NCBI GenBank assembly: GCA_032027205.1
Contig: JAVSMN010000001.1
Location: 3,227,418 to 3,291,417 of the forward strand
Direction of reading: 5' to 3'
DNA: 64,000 nt
Source of the DNA: Zeimonas sp032027205
GTDB lineage: Bacteria > Pseudomonadota > Gammaproteobacteria > Burkholderiales > Burkholderiaceae_E
In this document: positions 8,754 through 17,040 of the stretch, piece after piece
Layout of the letters: every line of letters starts with the position of its first letter
Numbering within the stretch: the stretch's first letter is position 1
The notes under the pieces: generated by a model
What the model was told of the DNA's origin: nothing
The model's input: the letters and a program-made list of their open reading frames with translations, nothing else
Database searches by the model: none
Program-made: the position numbers and the translations under genes

Positions 8754-9833
8754 GTGCCGGCCGGCGCCTCTCGCGCGACGGAGGCGCAGCCGTTCGCTGC
8801 ATTGGATTGGCTCGCCGTTGCCGTCGTCGTCGCCGATGCGCGTGGCCGCGTGCGCTTCCTCAACGCCGCTGCCGAACAGCTCTTCGGCCTGTCGCGCCGG
8901 CAGGCGCTCGGACGCCGCTTCGCCGCGCATTTCATCGACCCGCAGCCGCTCGAGCGGTTGCTCGCCGACGCAGCCCGCGGCGGTTTCGACGAGAAGACCA
9001 TCGACCTGTCACTGGCGCGCCCCGGCAGCGAAGCGCAGGCGTTGATCGTTTCGGCGGTCGCCGGCGCCGACCCGGCCGCGCCGGTGCTGCTCGAGTTCCG
9101 CCTGCACGAGCAGCGCCAGCGCGTCGATCGTGCGGAGCGGCTGATCGAATCGACGAGCGCCTATCGCGAGCTCGTGCGCCAGCTGGCACACGAGATCGGC
9201 AATCCGCTCGGCGGCATTCGCGGCGCCGCGCAACTGCTCGATGCCGAGCTCGACAGCGCCCGGCTGCGCGAATACACGGGGGTCATCGTCAAGGAGGCGG
9301 ATCGGCTGCAGTCGCTGGTCGACCGGCTGCTCGCGCCGCATCGCGGCCGGCCGCAGCGGGCGCGCGTGAACATCCACGAAGTGTGCGAGTGGGTGCGATC
9401 GGTGGTGCTCGCCGAGTTCCCGCAGGGGCTGGAGATCCTGCGCGACTACGACGCCAGCCTGCCCGAGCTGCTCGCCGATCGCGAACGCCTGGTGCAGGCG
9501 CTGCTGAACCTCGTGCGCAATGCGGCGCAGGTGATGCACGGGCGCGGGCGCATCATCCTGCGCACGCGCATCGCGCGCCAGCAGACGATCGCGCGTCGGC
9601 GCTGGAAGCTCGCGCTCGATCTGCACGTGGTCGACGACGGGCCGGGCGTGCCGCCCGAAATCGCCGATCGCGTCTTCGATCCGCTCGTCTCCGGACGCGA
9701 CGGCGGCACCGGCTTGGGGCTGACGCTGGCGCAGAACCTGATCCAGCAGCACGGCGGCATCATCGAGTTCGACAGTCGCGCCGGCAAGACCGATTTCCGC
9801 ATCCGCTTGCCGTTGCAGGAGGACGCCTCGTGA
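8754..9833 (+). CDS. glnL: Nitrogen regulation histidine kinase NtrB
   Basis: The protein is about 359 residues. It senses nitrogen status through PII and phosphorylates or dephosphorylates NtrC. An N-terminal PAS domain (WLAVAVVVADARGRVRFLN) is followed by the H-box RQLAHEIGNPLGGIRGAA, the N-box LLNLVRNAAQVM and the G-boxes DDGPGVPP and GGTGLGLTLAQNLI. The open frame runs far upstream over the DUF4124 gene, but similarity begins near position 8790. GTG 8754 is the nearest plausible start and gives a normal length, but no strong ribosome site is visible. The TGA stop overlaps the ntrC GTG. Confidence 0.93.
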   Translation: MPAGASRATEAQPFAALDWLAVAVVVADARGRVRFLNAAAEQLFGLSRRQALGRRFAAHFIDPQPLERLLADAARGGFDEKTIDLSLARPGSEAQALIVSAVAGADPAAPVLLEFRLHEQRQRVDRAERLIESTSAYRELVRQLAHEIGNPLGGIRGAAQLLDAELDSARLREYTGVIVKEADRLQSLVDRLLAPHRGRPQRARVNIHEVCEWVRSVVLAEFPQGLEILRDYDASLPELLADRERLVQALLNLVRNAAQVMHGRGRIILRTRIARQQTIARRRWKLALDLHVVDDGPGVPPEIADRVFDPLVSGRDGGTGLGLTLAQNLIQQHGGIIEFDSRAGKTDFRIRLPLQEDAS

Positions 9834-11422
9834 GCGTGTGGATCGTCGACGACGACGAGTCGATTCGCTGGGTGCTCGAGCGCGCCTTCGAGCGCGAGGG
9901 GCTCGCCACGCGCTCGTTCGCCAACGCCCGCTCGTGCCTGGAGGCGTTGACGCACGACGCGCCGCGCGTGCTCGTCTGCGACATCCGCATGCCCGGCGAG
10001 AGCGGCCTGCAGTTGCTCGCCGCGTTTCGTCGGCGCCGGCCCGAGACGCCGGTCATCGTGATGACCGCCTATTCGGACCTCGACAGCGCGGTGGCGGCGC
10101 TGCAGGGCGGCGCCTTCGAGTACCTGCCCAAGCCCTTCGACGTTGCGGCCGCGGTGCAGCTGGTACGCCGCGCGCTCGAGCAACGGCGCGCCGACCCGGG
10201 CGACGACGAAGCCGTGCAGACGCAGCTGGGCCTGCTCGGCCGCGCGCCGGCCATGCAGGATGTGTTCCGTGCGATCGGCCGGCTCGCGCAATCGAGCGCC
10301 ACCGTGCTGATCACGGGCGAATCGGGCACCGGCAAGGAGCTCGTCGCGCGCGCGTTGCATGAACACAGCCCGCGTGCCAAAGGCGAGTTCGTCGCGGTGA
10401 ACGCGGCGGCGATCCCGGGCGAGCTGCTCGAGTCGGAGCTGTTCGGCCACGAGCGCGGTGCCTTCACCGGCGCCGTGCAGTCGCGCCAGGGGCGCTTCGA
10501 GCAGGCGCGCGAGGGCACGCTGTTCCTCGACGAGATCGGCGACATGCCGCACGAGATGCAGACGCGCCTGCTGCGCGTGCTCTCCGAGGGGCAGTACTAC
10601 CGCGTCGGCGGGCACCAGCCGCTGAAGGCCGAGGCGCGCGTGATCGCGGCCACGCACCAGGCGCTCGAGGAGCGGGTGCGGCAGGGGCTGTTCCGCGAAG
10701 ACCTGTTCCATCGGCTGAACGTCATCCGGCTGCGCCTGCCGGCGCTGCGCGAGCGAGGCGAAGACATCGAGCTGCTCGCACGGCATTTCCTGCAGGGCAG
10801 TGCGCAGGAGCTGGGCGGTGCAACGAAGCAGTTGTCGCGCGCGGCGCTGCGCGCGCTCGTCGATTACCGATGGCCGGGCAACGTGCGCGAACTCGAGAAC
10901 CTGTGCCGTTGGCTCACGCTGATGATTCCGTCGCGCGTGATCGAGCTGCGCGACCTGCCGGTGGAGATCCGGGAACCGGGCGCGGCGCGCGGCGAGACGC
11001 CGTCCGCGGGCGTTGTCGCCAGCCACGCACCGGGCGGGACGAGCGCGCCGGCAGCCGCGCTGGCGAGCGCGGCGCACGCGAGCCTGGCGCCCGTCGATGC
11101 CGCCGCCCCGACGAGCGAGGTGGCGACGGATGAAGCCGATCTGGCTCCGCCGCCGCCGCACTACGGTCGCGTCGAGCGCGCTGCGGACTGGCAGCAGCTG
11201 CTCGCTGCCGAAGTCGCGGCGCAGCTCGCATCCTCACCGGACGCCGGCGACGAGTCGCTGTTGATGGACCGACTCACGCGCGACTTCGAGGCGACGGTGA
11301 TCGCAGCCGCGCTGCGCCATACGCGGGGCCGGCGCGTCGAGGCGGCGCAGCGCCTGGGGATCGGGCGCAACACGATCACGCGCAAGATCGGCGAATTGCG
11401 CCTCGACGAACGAGTCCCGTAG
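9830..11422 (+). CDS. glnG: Nitrogen regulator NtrC, sigma54-dependent activator
   Basis: The 530-residue protein activates sigma54 promoters under nitrogen limitation. The receiver domain (VWIVDDDESIRWVLERAF, with phospho-Asp in CDIRMPGESG) is followed by an AAA+ domain with Walker A GESGTGKE, the sigma54-contact loop GAFTGA and Walker B GTLFLDEIGDM. The C-terminal Fis-type helix-turn-helix is RVEAAQRLGIGRNTITRKI. An Ala/Pro-rich insertion of roughly 90 residues separates the AAA+ and DNA-binding domains, making the protein longer than the usual 470 or so. The GTG start overlaps the ntrB stop (GTGA). Confidence 0.96.
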   Translation: MSVWIVDDDESIRWVLERAFEREGLATRSFANARSCLEALTHDAPRVLVCDIRMPGESGLQLLAAFRRRRPETPVIVMTAYSDLDSAVAALQGGAFEYLPKPFDVAAAVQLVRRALEQRRADPGDDEAVQTQLGLLGRAPAMQDVFRAIGRLAQSSATVLITGESGTGKELVARALHEHSPRAKGEFVAVNAAAIPGELLESELFGHERGAFTGAVQSRQGRFEQAREGTLFLDEIGDMPHEMQTRLLRVLSEGQYYRVGGHQPLKAEARVIAATHQALEERVRQGLFREDLFHRLNVIRLRLPALRERGEDIELLARHFLQGSAQELGGATKQLSRAALRALVDYRWPGNVRELENLCRWLTLMIPSRVIELRDLPVEIREPGAARGETPSAGVVASHAPGGTSAPAAALASAAHASLAPVDAAAPTSEVATDEADLAPPPPHYGRVERAADWQQLLAAEVAAQLASSPDAGDESLLMDRLTRDFEATVIAAALRHTRGRRVEAAQRLGIGRNTITRKIGELRLDERVP

Positions 11423-11454
11423 CGTAGACTTCGCGCGCGGGAGGATCGGATCGA

Positions 11455-12909
11455 ATGCCCACGGAAAGCTTCAGCGAAGCGATGCGCCGCGCGCTCGGCA
11501 CGCAACTGATCACGGTGGCCGGCGCCGTAGCGCTGCTGCTGCTCGGCTGGGTGATCGGACTGGTGGCCGCCGCCGGCACACGGCGCGCGCTGTCGATGGC
11601 ACAGCTGAACCGGCGGCTCGCGCCGGCACTAGGACGCGAGGTCGACCTCGAGCTGTTCGTGTCGCGACTGGTGTTCTGGTTCGTGCTGCTGGTGGCGCTG
11701 GTCGCGGCCTTCAACACGCTCGACCTGCAGATGGCGTCGGCGCCGTTCGCCGCGATGGTCGGCGACGTCGTCTCGTACCTGCCGCAGGTGCTTGCCGCGC
11801 TGGTGTTGGCGCTCGTCGGCTGGCTGCTCGCGCTGCTCGTGCGCAACGGCCTCACGCGCGTGCTCGACAGCACCACGATCGACGAGCGCCTGAGCGCCGA
11901 GGCTGGCATGCGCCCGATCAGCGACAGCATCGGCCACGTCGGCTATTGGGTGGTGCTGCTGCTGTTCCTGCCGATGGTGCTCGGCGCGCTCGGCCTGCAG
12001 GGCCTGCTGGTGCCGGTGCAGAACCTGGTCGACCAGTTGCTCGCCTTCCTGCCGAGGCTGTTCGGCGCGGTGGTGGTGGTCGTCGTCGGCTACTACGTGG
12101 CGAAGATCGCGCGCGGCATCGTGGCCAACCTGATGGTCGCCACGCGCGTGCAGTCGCTCGCGCGCAGCATCGGACTGGGCGAGGGAACCGACCTGCCGCG
12201 CCTGGTCGGCACCATCGTCTTCCTTGCGATCTTCGTGCCGACGCTGATCTCGGCGCTCGATGCGCTCGAGATCGAGGCGGTCTCCGAACCGGCGACGATG
12301 ATGCTCGCCGAGTTCATTTCGGTGATTCCCGAACTGCTGGCCGCCGCGCTCATCCTCGCGGTGACCTGGTACGTCGCGCGTTTTGTCGCCGCATTGGTCA
12401 CCAGCGTGCTCGAGGGCGCCGGTCTCGACCGGCTCGCCGCACGGACCGGACTGCAGCCGATGCTCGGACCCATTCGCCTGTCACAGTTGATCGGGCGACT
12501 GTTGTTGTTCTTCGCGATGCTGCTGGCGATCGCCGAGGCAGCGAACCGGCTGCATTTCGGGCAGGTGAGCGAACTGGTCGGCGCGTTCATCGTGTTCGGC
12601 GGCGACGTGCTGCTCGGCATCGTGATCCTGCTGGTCGGGCTGTGGCTGGCGAACCTGCTCGGCTCGGCGGTGGCGCGCAGCCCGGCCGAAGGTGCAACCT
12701 GGCTAGGGGGCCTGGTGCGCGCGCTGATCATCGGGCTGGTGCTCGCGATGGGCCTGCGCGCGATGGGAATCGCCGACTCGATCGTCAACCTCGCGTTCGG
12801 CCTGACGCTAGGCGCGGTGGCGATTGCCTTCGCGCTGTCGTTCGGCCTGGGTGGGCGCGAGGCAGCCGGGCGCCTGCTCGAGCACTGGTTGTCGAAGTTG
12901 CGCCGCTGA
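11455..12909 (+). CDS. Multi-pass membrane protein with TM-helix repeats (MscS-associated family)
   Basis: The 484-residue protein consists largely of about ten hydrophobic segments arranged as repeats. Each repeat has a pattern like LPQVLAALVLALVGWLLALLVRNGLTRVL, seen again near residues 205, 285 and 380. This is the conserved TM-helix repeat found in proteins annotated as mechanosensitive ion channel family. I see no clear MscS pore helix or beta-domain, so channel function is inferred from family resemblance only. The gene starts 32 bases after ntrC and ends in a 23-base tandem duplication that includes its stop codon. Confidence 0.72.
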   Translation: MPTESFSEAMRRALGTQLITVAGAVALLLLGWVIGLVAAAGTRRALSMAQLNRRLAPALGREVDLELFVSRLVFWFVLLVALVAAFNTLDLQMASAPFAAMVGDVVSYLPQVLAALVLALVGWLLALLVRNGLTRVLDSTTIDERLSAEAGMRPISDSIGHVGYWVVLLLFLPMVLGALGLQGLLVPVQNLVDQLLAFLPRLFGAVVVVVVGYYVAKIARGIVANLMVATRVQSLARSIGLGEGTDLPRLVGTIVFLAIFVPTLISALDALEIEAVSEPATMMLAEFISVIPELLAAALILAVTWYVARFVAALVTSVLEGAGLDRLAARTGLQPMLGPIRLSQLIGRLLLFFAMLLAIAEAANRLHFGQVSELVGAFIVFGGDVLLGIVILLVGLWLANLLGSAVARSPAEGATWLGGLVRALIIGLVLAMGLRAMGIADSIVNLAFGLTLGAVAIAFALSFGLGGREAAGRLLEHWLSKLRR

Positions 12910-12939
12910 CGGCGCGGAAGTTGCGCCGCTGACGGCGCG
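12894..12939. repeat. Perfect 23-bp tandem duplication across a stop codon
   Basis: GAAGTTGCGCCGCTGACGGCGCG occurs at 12894-12916 and again at 12917-12939 without a mismatch (the unit is 23 bases). The first copy contains the final Lys-Leu-Arg-Arg codons and the TGA of the membrane protein gene. The second copy repeats them downstream, out of translation. Each unit contains a GCGCCG-CTGA-CGGCGC palindrome. Confidence 0.95.
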
Positions 12940-12950
12940 GAAACCGCGCC
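12934..12950. terminator. GC-rich hairpin between convergent genes
   Basis: GGCGCGG-AAA-CCGCGCC forms a perfect 7-base-pair stem with a 3-base loop in the 64-base gap between two convergent genes. With the two GCGCCG/CGGCGC palindromes just upstream, this gap can fold strongly in either direction. No T-tract is present, so terminator function is inferred from position. Confidence 0.45.
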
Positions 12951-12973
12951 GCCGAGCGTGCGGCGCAAGCGAC

Positions 12974-13759
12974 TCAGAAGCGGATCGGATTCGGTCCGGT
13001 GCTGAACGACGCGGGCGACAGCAGGCTGTCCACTTCGCGGGCCATCGCATCGGTCGAAGCGGCGCCGGATGCCGCGGCTTGCGCATCGGCTGGCGCTTCG
13101 CTCGTCGTGCGACGCGATTCGGCGCGCATCGGCGCCACCCTGCGTGGATCGCGTCGCGCCGGCAGCATCGACGACCTCGGATAGCCGGTCGCGTCGAGCG
13201 CCCGATCCCAGCCGACCGACTCGAAGCCGCTGAACTTCTCGGGGCCGATCGAAACGCTCGGAAAGACGGCCTTCTCGAAGCCGAACGCGTGGAAGGTCTT
13301 CAGGTCGGCGGCGTCGTTCACGCGCTTCTCGGTGTACGGCACGCCGCGCTGCGCCAGGTGCTCACGGGCGAGCGCGCAGGGTTCGCACTCGGGCGACGTG
13401 TACAGCGTCACGGGGTAGCGCGCCGCGGCCGAGCGCAGCGCCCAGGGCAGTGCCGGATCGCCGATCGTGGGCGCCGCCGGTCGCGCGGAGACCGCCTGCG
13501 CCCTCGCGCCTCGGCCCAGCGCGTCGGGCGACGGCTGCCGGTCGCTGTAGTGCACCTTTCCGGCGGCGTCGACCCACTTGAGCGGCGCGCGGGCTGTGCT
13601 CGGCGCAGGCGGGGCGGCGAACGCGACGGCCTGCGCGAGCAGGGCGGCGGTGGCGAGGGCGAGGGCGCCTAGCGCGAACGACGAACGGTTGGTCAGCGCA
13701 TTCGGCAGGACGGCGGCGGCTGCGATGCGGCGGCTACGACGATGGCGAAGAGCTGGCAT
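12974..13759 (-). CDS. DUF4124-glutaredoxin-like fusion, secreted
   Basis: The 261-residue protein has an N-terminal hydrophobic export segment (SFALGALALATAALLAQAVAFA). A DUF4124 module follows (LKWVDAAGKVHYSDRQPSP), then a glutaredoxin-like domain (about residues 110-190). Its active-site-like motif is CEPC (TLYTSPECEPCALAREHLA), and the cis-Pro region reads FPSVSIG. A thiol-redox role in the cell envelope is a reasonable inference. The start lies 26 bases inside the end of prlC; an in-frame ATG 36 bases further upstream is the alternative. Expression is likely coupled to folD-prlC. Confidence 0.78.
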   Translation of the reverse strand: MPALRHRRSRRIAAAAVLPNALTNRSSFALGALALATAALLAQAVAFAAPPAPSTARAPLKWVDAAGKVHYSDRQPSPDALGRGARAQAVSARPAAPTIGDPALPWALRSAAARYPVTLYTSPECEPCALAREHLAQRGVPYTEKRVNDAADLKTFHAFGFEKAVFPSVSIGPEKFSGFESVGWDRALDATGYPRSSMLPARRDPRRVAPMRAESRRTTSEAPADAQAAASGAASTDAMAREVDSLLSPASFSTGPNPIRF

Positions 13760-15878
13760 AGGACGACTCAGGGGCGCGGGCCTCGACCATCCCATTGTGT
13801 CGCAGCAGAGCGTCGATTTCGGGGTCACGCCCCCTGAACGAACGGAACGAGTCGATGGCCGGTCGGCTGCCGCCCACCGCGAGAATCTCGTCGAGGAAGC
13901 GGCGTCCGGTTCGCGCAACACCGGCGAGCGGATCGGGTTCGTGCATCGCGTCCTCGAACGCAGCGTAGGCGTCGGCCGACAGCACTTCGGCCCACTTGTA
14001 GCTGTAGTAGCCGGCCGAGTAGCCGCCGGCGAATATGTGCGAGAAGCTGTTCTGGAAGCGGTTCCAGGCGGGCGGCGCGACGACGGCGACTTCGTCGCGC
14101 ACCTCGTCGAGCAGCTGCTGCACCGTCTGCGCGCCGCCGGGCGCGTATTCGCTGTGCAGCCGCATGTCGAACAGCGCAAACTCGATCTGGCGCAGCGTCG
14201 TCATCCCGCTCTGGAAGTTCTTTGCGGCGAGCATCCGCTCGAAGAGCTTCTTGGGGATCGGCTCGCCGGTGTCGACGTGCGCGCTCATCGACTCGACGAT
14301 CTCCCATTCCCAGCAGAAGTTCTCCATGAACTGGCTCGGCAGCTCCACGGCGTCCCATTCGACGCCGGAGATGCCCGACACGCCCAGTTCATCGACGCGC
14401 GTGAGCAGGTGATGCAGTCCGTGCCCGAACTCGTGGAAGAGCGTGGTGACGTCGTCATGCGTGAGCAGCGCCGGACGCGTGCCGACCGGCGGCTGGAAAT
14501 TGCAGGTGAGGTAGGCCACCGGCGTCTGCAGCGACGGCCCGCGACGGCGTCGCGAGCGCGCGTCGTCCATCCACGCGCCGGGCCGCTTCGACTCGCGCGC
14601 GTACAGGTCGGTGTAGAACTGGCCGATCAGCGCGCCGTCGCGCTCGATGCGGAAGAAGCGCACGTCCGGGTGCCAGGTCGGCGCTGCGTCGGGAGAGATG
14701 CGCACCAAGAACATCCGCTCGACGAGACGGAACAGCCCGTCGAGCACGCGCGGCAACTGGAAGTACTGCTTGACCTCGCGATCGGAGAACGCGTAGCGCT
14801 CTTCCTTGAGCTTCTCGCTGGCCCAGGCGAGGTCCCACGATTTCAGGTCGGGCAGCGACAGGTCGCGCGCAGCGAACTCGCGCAGCGCATCGAGGTCGTT
14901 CTGCGCAAAGGGCCGCGCGCGTGCCGCAAGCTCGCGCAGGAACTTCTTCACCTCGTCGGGCGACTCGGCCATCTTCGGAACGAGCGACACCTCGCCGAAG
15001 TTGCGGTAGCCGAGGAGTTTTGCTTCCTCGGTGCGCAGCGCGAGCAGCTCGTCGATGATCGGCTCGTTGTCGAGCGCGATCGCGCGATCGCCTTCGGGCG
15101 CGACGGCGCCTTTCGACGCGCGCGTCGTGTATGCGCGGTACATCTCCTCACGCAGCGCGCGGTCGTGTCCGTATTGCATCACCGGGAAATACGACGGGAA
15201 TTGCAGCGTGAACTTCCAGCCTTCGACGCCGGCGCGCTGCGCCGCCTCGCGAGCGGCCTCGCGTGCATCGTCGGGCAGGCCGTCGAGCTGCGCCTCGTCG
15301 GTGACGATCTTCGCGTAGGCGTTGGTCGCGTCGAGCACGTTCTCGGAGAACTTCTGCGCGAGTGCCGCCTGGCGCTGCTGCAGTTCGGCGAAGCGCTCGC
15401 GCGCCGGTGACACGAGCTCGGCGCCGCCTAGCCGGAAATCGCGCAGCGCGTTCTCGACGACGCGCTTGCGCGGCGGCGGCAGCCCGGCGAACTCGGGCGA
15501 CGCGGCATAGCGCCTGTACTTCTCGAACAACTCCTGGTTCTGCCCGAGTTCGGTCCAGAACTCGGTGATCTTCGGCAGGCTCGCGTTGTACGCCTCGCGC
15601 AAGTCCGGCGTGTCGGCGACCGCATTCAGGTGGCCGACCATTCCCCACGCGCGACCGAGGCGCTCGGTGGCGTCGTCCAGCGGCTCGACGAAGGCGTCCC
15701 ACGACAGCGGCGTGTCGTCGGCGGTGACGTGCTGCAGCGCCGATCGCGCCTCGGCGATGAGCCGATCGACGGCGGGCGCGACTTGCGCAGGCGAGAAATC
15801 GGCGAAACGCGGAAGGCCCGAAAAATCGAGCAGCGCGTTCGCGGCGGGGTCGGAGCGTTCCGTATCGGTATCAGGCAT
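13734..15878 (-). CDS. prlC: Oligopeptidase A (M3 metallopeptidase)
   Basis: The 714-residue cytoplasmic zinc peptidase degrades oligopeptides, including cleaved signal peptides. The zinc motif HEFGH is at residues 482-486 (TTLFHEFGHGLHHLLT), followed by the conserved glycine-rich loop SGISGVEWDAVELPSQ that carries the third ligand region. The N-terminal ~450 residues form the helical cap typical of the M3A family, and total length is as expected (about 680). Its ATG overlaps the folD stop by 8 bases (ATGCCTGA), so it is co-translated with folD. Confidence 0.96.
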   Translation of the reverse strand: MPDTDTERSDPAANALLDFSGLPRFADFSPAQVAPAVDRLIAEARSALQHVTADDTPLSWDAFVEPLDDATERLGRAWGMVGHLNAVADTPDLREAYNASLPKITEFWTELGQNQELFEKYRRYAASPEFAGLPPPRKRVVENALRDFRLGGAELVSPARERFAELQQRQAALAQKFSENVLDATNAYAKIVTDEAQLDGLPDDAREAAREAAQRAGVEGWKFTLQFPSYFPVMQYGHDRALREEMYRAYTTRASKGAVAPEGDRAIALDNEPIIDELLALRTEEAKLLGYRNFGEVSLVPKMAESPDEVKKFLRELAARARPFAQNDLDALREFAARDLSLPDLKSWDLAWASEKLKEERYAFSDREVKQYFQLPRVLDGLFRLVERMFLVRISPDAAPTWHPDVRFFRIERDGALIGQFYTDLYARESKRPGAWMDDARSRRRRGPSLQTPVAYLTCNFQPPVGTRPALLTHDDVTTLFHEFGHGLHHLLTRVDELGVSGISGVEWDAVELPSQFMENFCWEWEIVESMSAHVDTGEPIPKKLFERMLAAKNFQSGMTTLRQIEFALFDMRLHSEYAPGGAQTVQQLLDEVRDEVAVVAPPAWNRFQNSFSHIFAGGYSAGYYSYKWAEVLSADAYAAFEDAMHEPDPLAGVARTGRRFLDEILAVGGSRPAIDSFRSFRGRDPEIDALLRHNGMVEARAPESSYASSSPSS

Positions 15879-16734
15879 CGTTGCTTTCCTGCTTGCGCTC
15901 GGCGGCCTCGATCGTGTTGACGAGCAGCATCGCGCGCGTCATCGGGCCGACGCCGCCGGGCACCGGCGTGATCCACGACGCGACGCGGCTCGCGCTGTCG
16001 AAATCGACGTCGCCGCACAGCTTGCCGTTCTCGTCGCGGTTCATGCCGACATCGATGATGATCGCCCCGGGCTTGATCATGTCGCCGGTGATCATCCGTG
16101 CACGGCCGACCGCGGCGACGAGGATGTCGGCGCGTCGCGTGTGCGCGGCGAGATCGCGCGTTCGGCTGTGGCAGACGGTGACGGTGGCGTCGGCAGCGAG
16201 CAGCAGCAGCGCCTGCGGCTTGCCGACGATATTGCTGCGGCCGACGACGACCGCTTCGGCGCCGCGCAGCTGCGCGCCCGCCTGCTCGAGCAGGCGCATC
16301 ACGCCGTAGGGCGTGCACGGACGAAAACCGGGCTGACCGGTCATCAGCGCGCCGGCGCTGGCGACGTGGAATCCGTCGACGTCCTTCGTCGGCGAGATCG
16401 TTTCGATGACGGTGAACGGATCGATCTGCGGCGGCAGCGGAAGCTGCACGAGGATGCCGTCGATCGAGTCGTCTTCGTTCAGCGCACGGATGCGCGCGAG
16501 CAGCGCCTGCTGCGTGGTCGACGCCGGCAGGCGGTCGAGCGTGGAACGGATGCCCGCTTCCTCGCAGTCCTTCACCTTGTTGCGTACGTAGATTGCCGAG
16601 CCCGGGTCGTCGCCGACCAGGATCACCGCGAGCCCCGGGGTGCGGCCCGCGGTGGCGAGCTTCGCCGCACGCTGCGCCACGTCGGCACGAATCGATTTCG
16701 CCAGGGCGGCGCCGTCGAGGATCTTTGCGCTCAT
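15871..16734 (-). CDS. folD: Bifunctional methylene-THF dehydrogenase/cyclohydrolase FolD
   Basis: The 287-residue enzyme interconverts 5,10-methylene-THF and 10-formyl-THF in one-carbon metabolism. The signatures are YVRNKVKDCEEAGI with the catalytic lysine, DGILVQLPLPPQID, GRSNIVGKP for NADP binding, and PVPGGVGPMTRAML. ATG 16734 gives the family N-terminus MSAKILDGAALAKSIR; an open frame 15 codons longer exists but is unconserved. It is the first gene of the folD-prlC-DUF4124/glutaredoxin unit, divergent from the tRNA pair. Confidence 0.97.
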   Translation of the reverse strand: MSAKILDGAALAKSIRADVAQRAAKLATAGRTPGLAVILVGDDPGSAIYVRNKVKDCEEAGIRSTLDRLPASTTQQALLARIRALNEDDSIDGILVQLPLPPQIDPFTVIETISPTKDVDGFHVASAGALMTGQPGFRPCTPYGVMRLLEQAGAQLRGAEAVVVGRSNIVGKPQALLLLAADATVTVCHSRTRDLAAHTRRADILVAAVGRARMITGDMIKPGAIIIDVGMNRDENGKLCGDVDFDSASRVASWITPVPGGVGPMTRAMLLVNTIEAAERKQESNDA

Positions 16735-16840
16735 GTCGGGAAGGGAACGACCGGAAGGAGGGGAGGAAATCGACGACACGCATTCGCAAGCGACGTGCCG
16801 CCGGGGGTGCGATCGAGTCTAGCACGCACCCCGAGCCCAC

Positions 16841-16870
16841 TTGCACGCTCTCGCGCTCGTGACATATACT
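16841..16870 (+). promoter_or_regulatory. Sigma70 promoter of the tRNA pair
   Basis: TTGCAC (16841-16846) and TATACT (16865-16870) are spaced by 18 bases. The predicted transcription start near 16877 lies about 6 bases ahead of the mature tRNA-Ala 5' end. This is the clearest vegetative promoter in the window. Confidence 0.7.
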
Positions 16871-16882
16871 CGCTGGCTCTCT

Positions 16883-16958
<76 letters not shown>

Positions 16959-16964
16959 GACAAG

Positions 16965-17040
16965 GTCCCGTTCGTCTAGAGGCCTAGGACACGACCCTTT
17001 CACGGTCGGTACAGGGGTTCGAATCCCCTACGGGACGCCA
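16965..17040 (+). tRNA. tRNA-Glu (anticodon TTC)
   Basis: The 76-base gene includes CCA and follows tRNA-Ala after 6 bases. The acceptor GTCCCGT pairs with ACGGGAC. The anticodon stem-loop is CGACC-CTTTCAC-GGTCG with anticodon TTC, and the T-loop GGGTTCGAATCCCC is canonical. Its last base is immediately followed by the complement of the stop codon of the next gene on the opposite strand. Confidence 0.97.
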
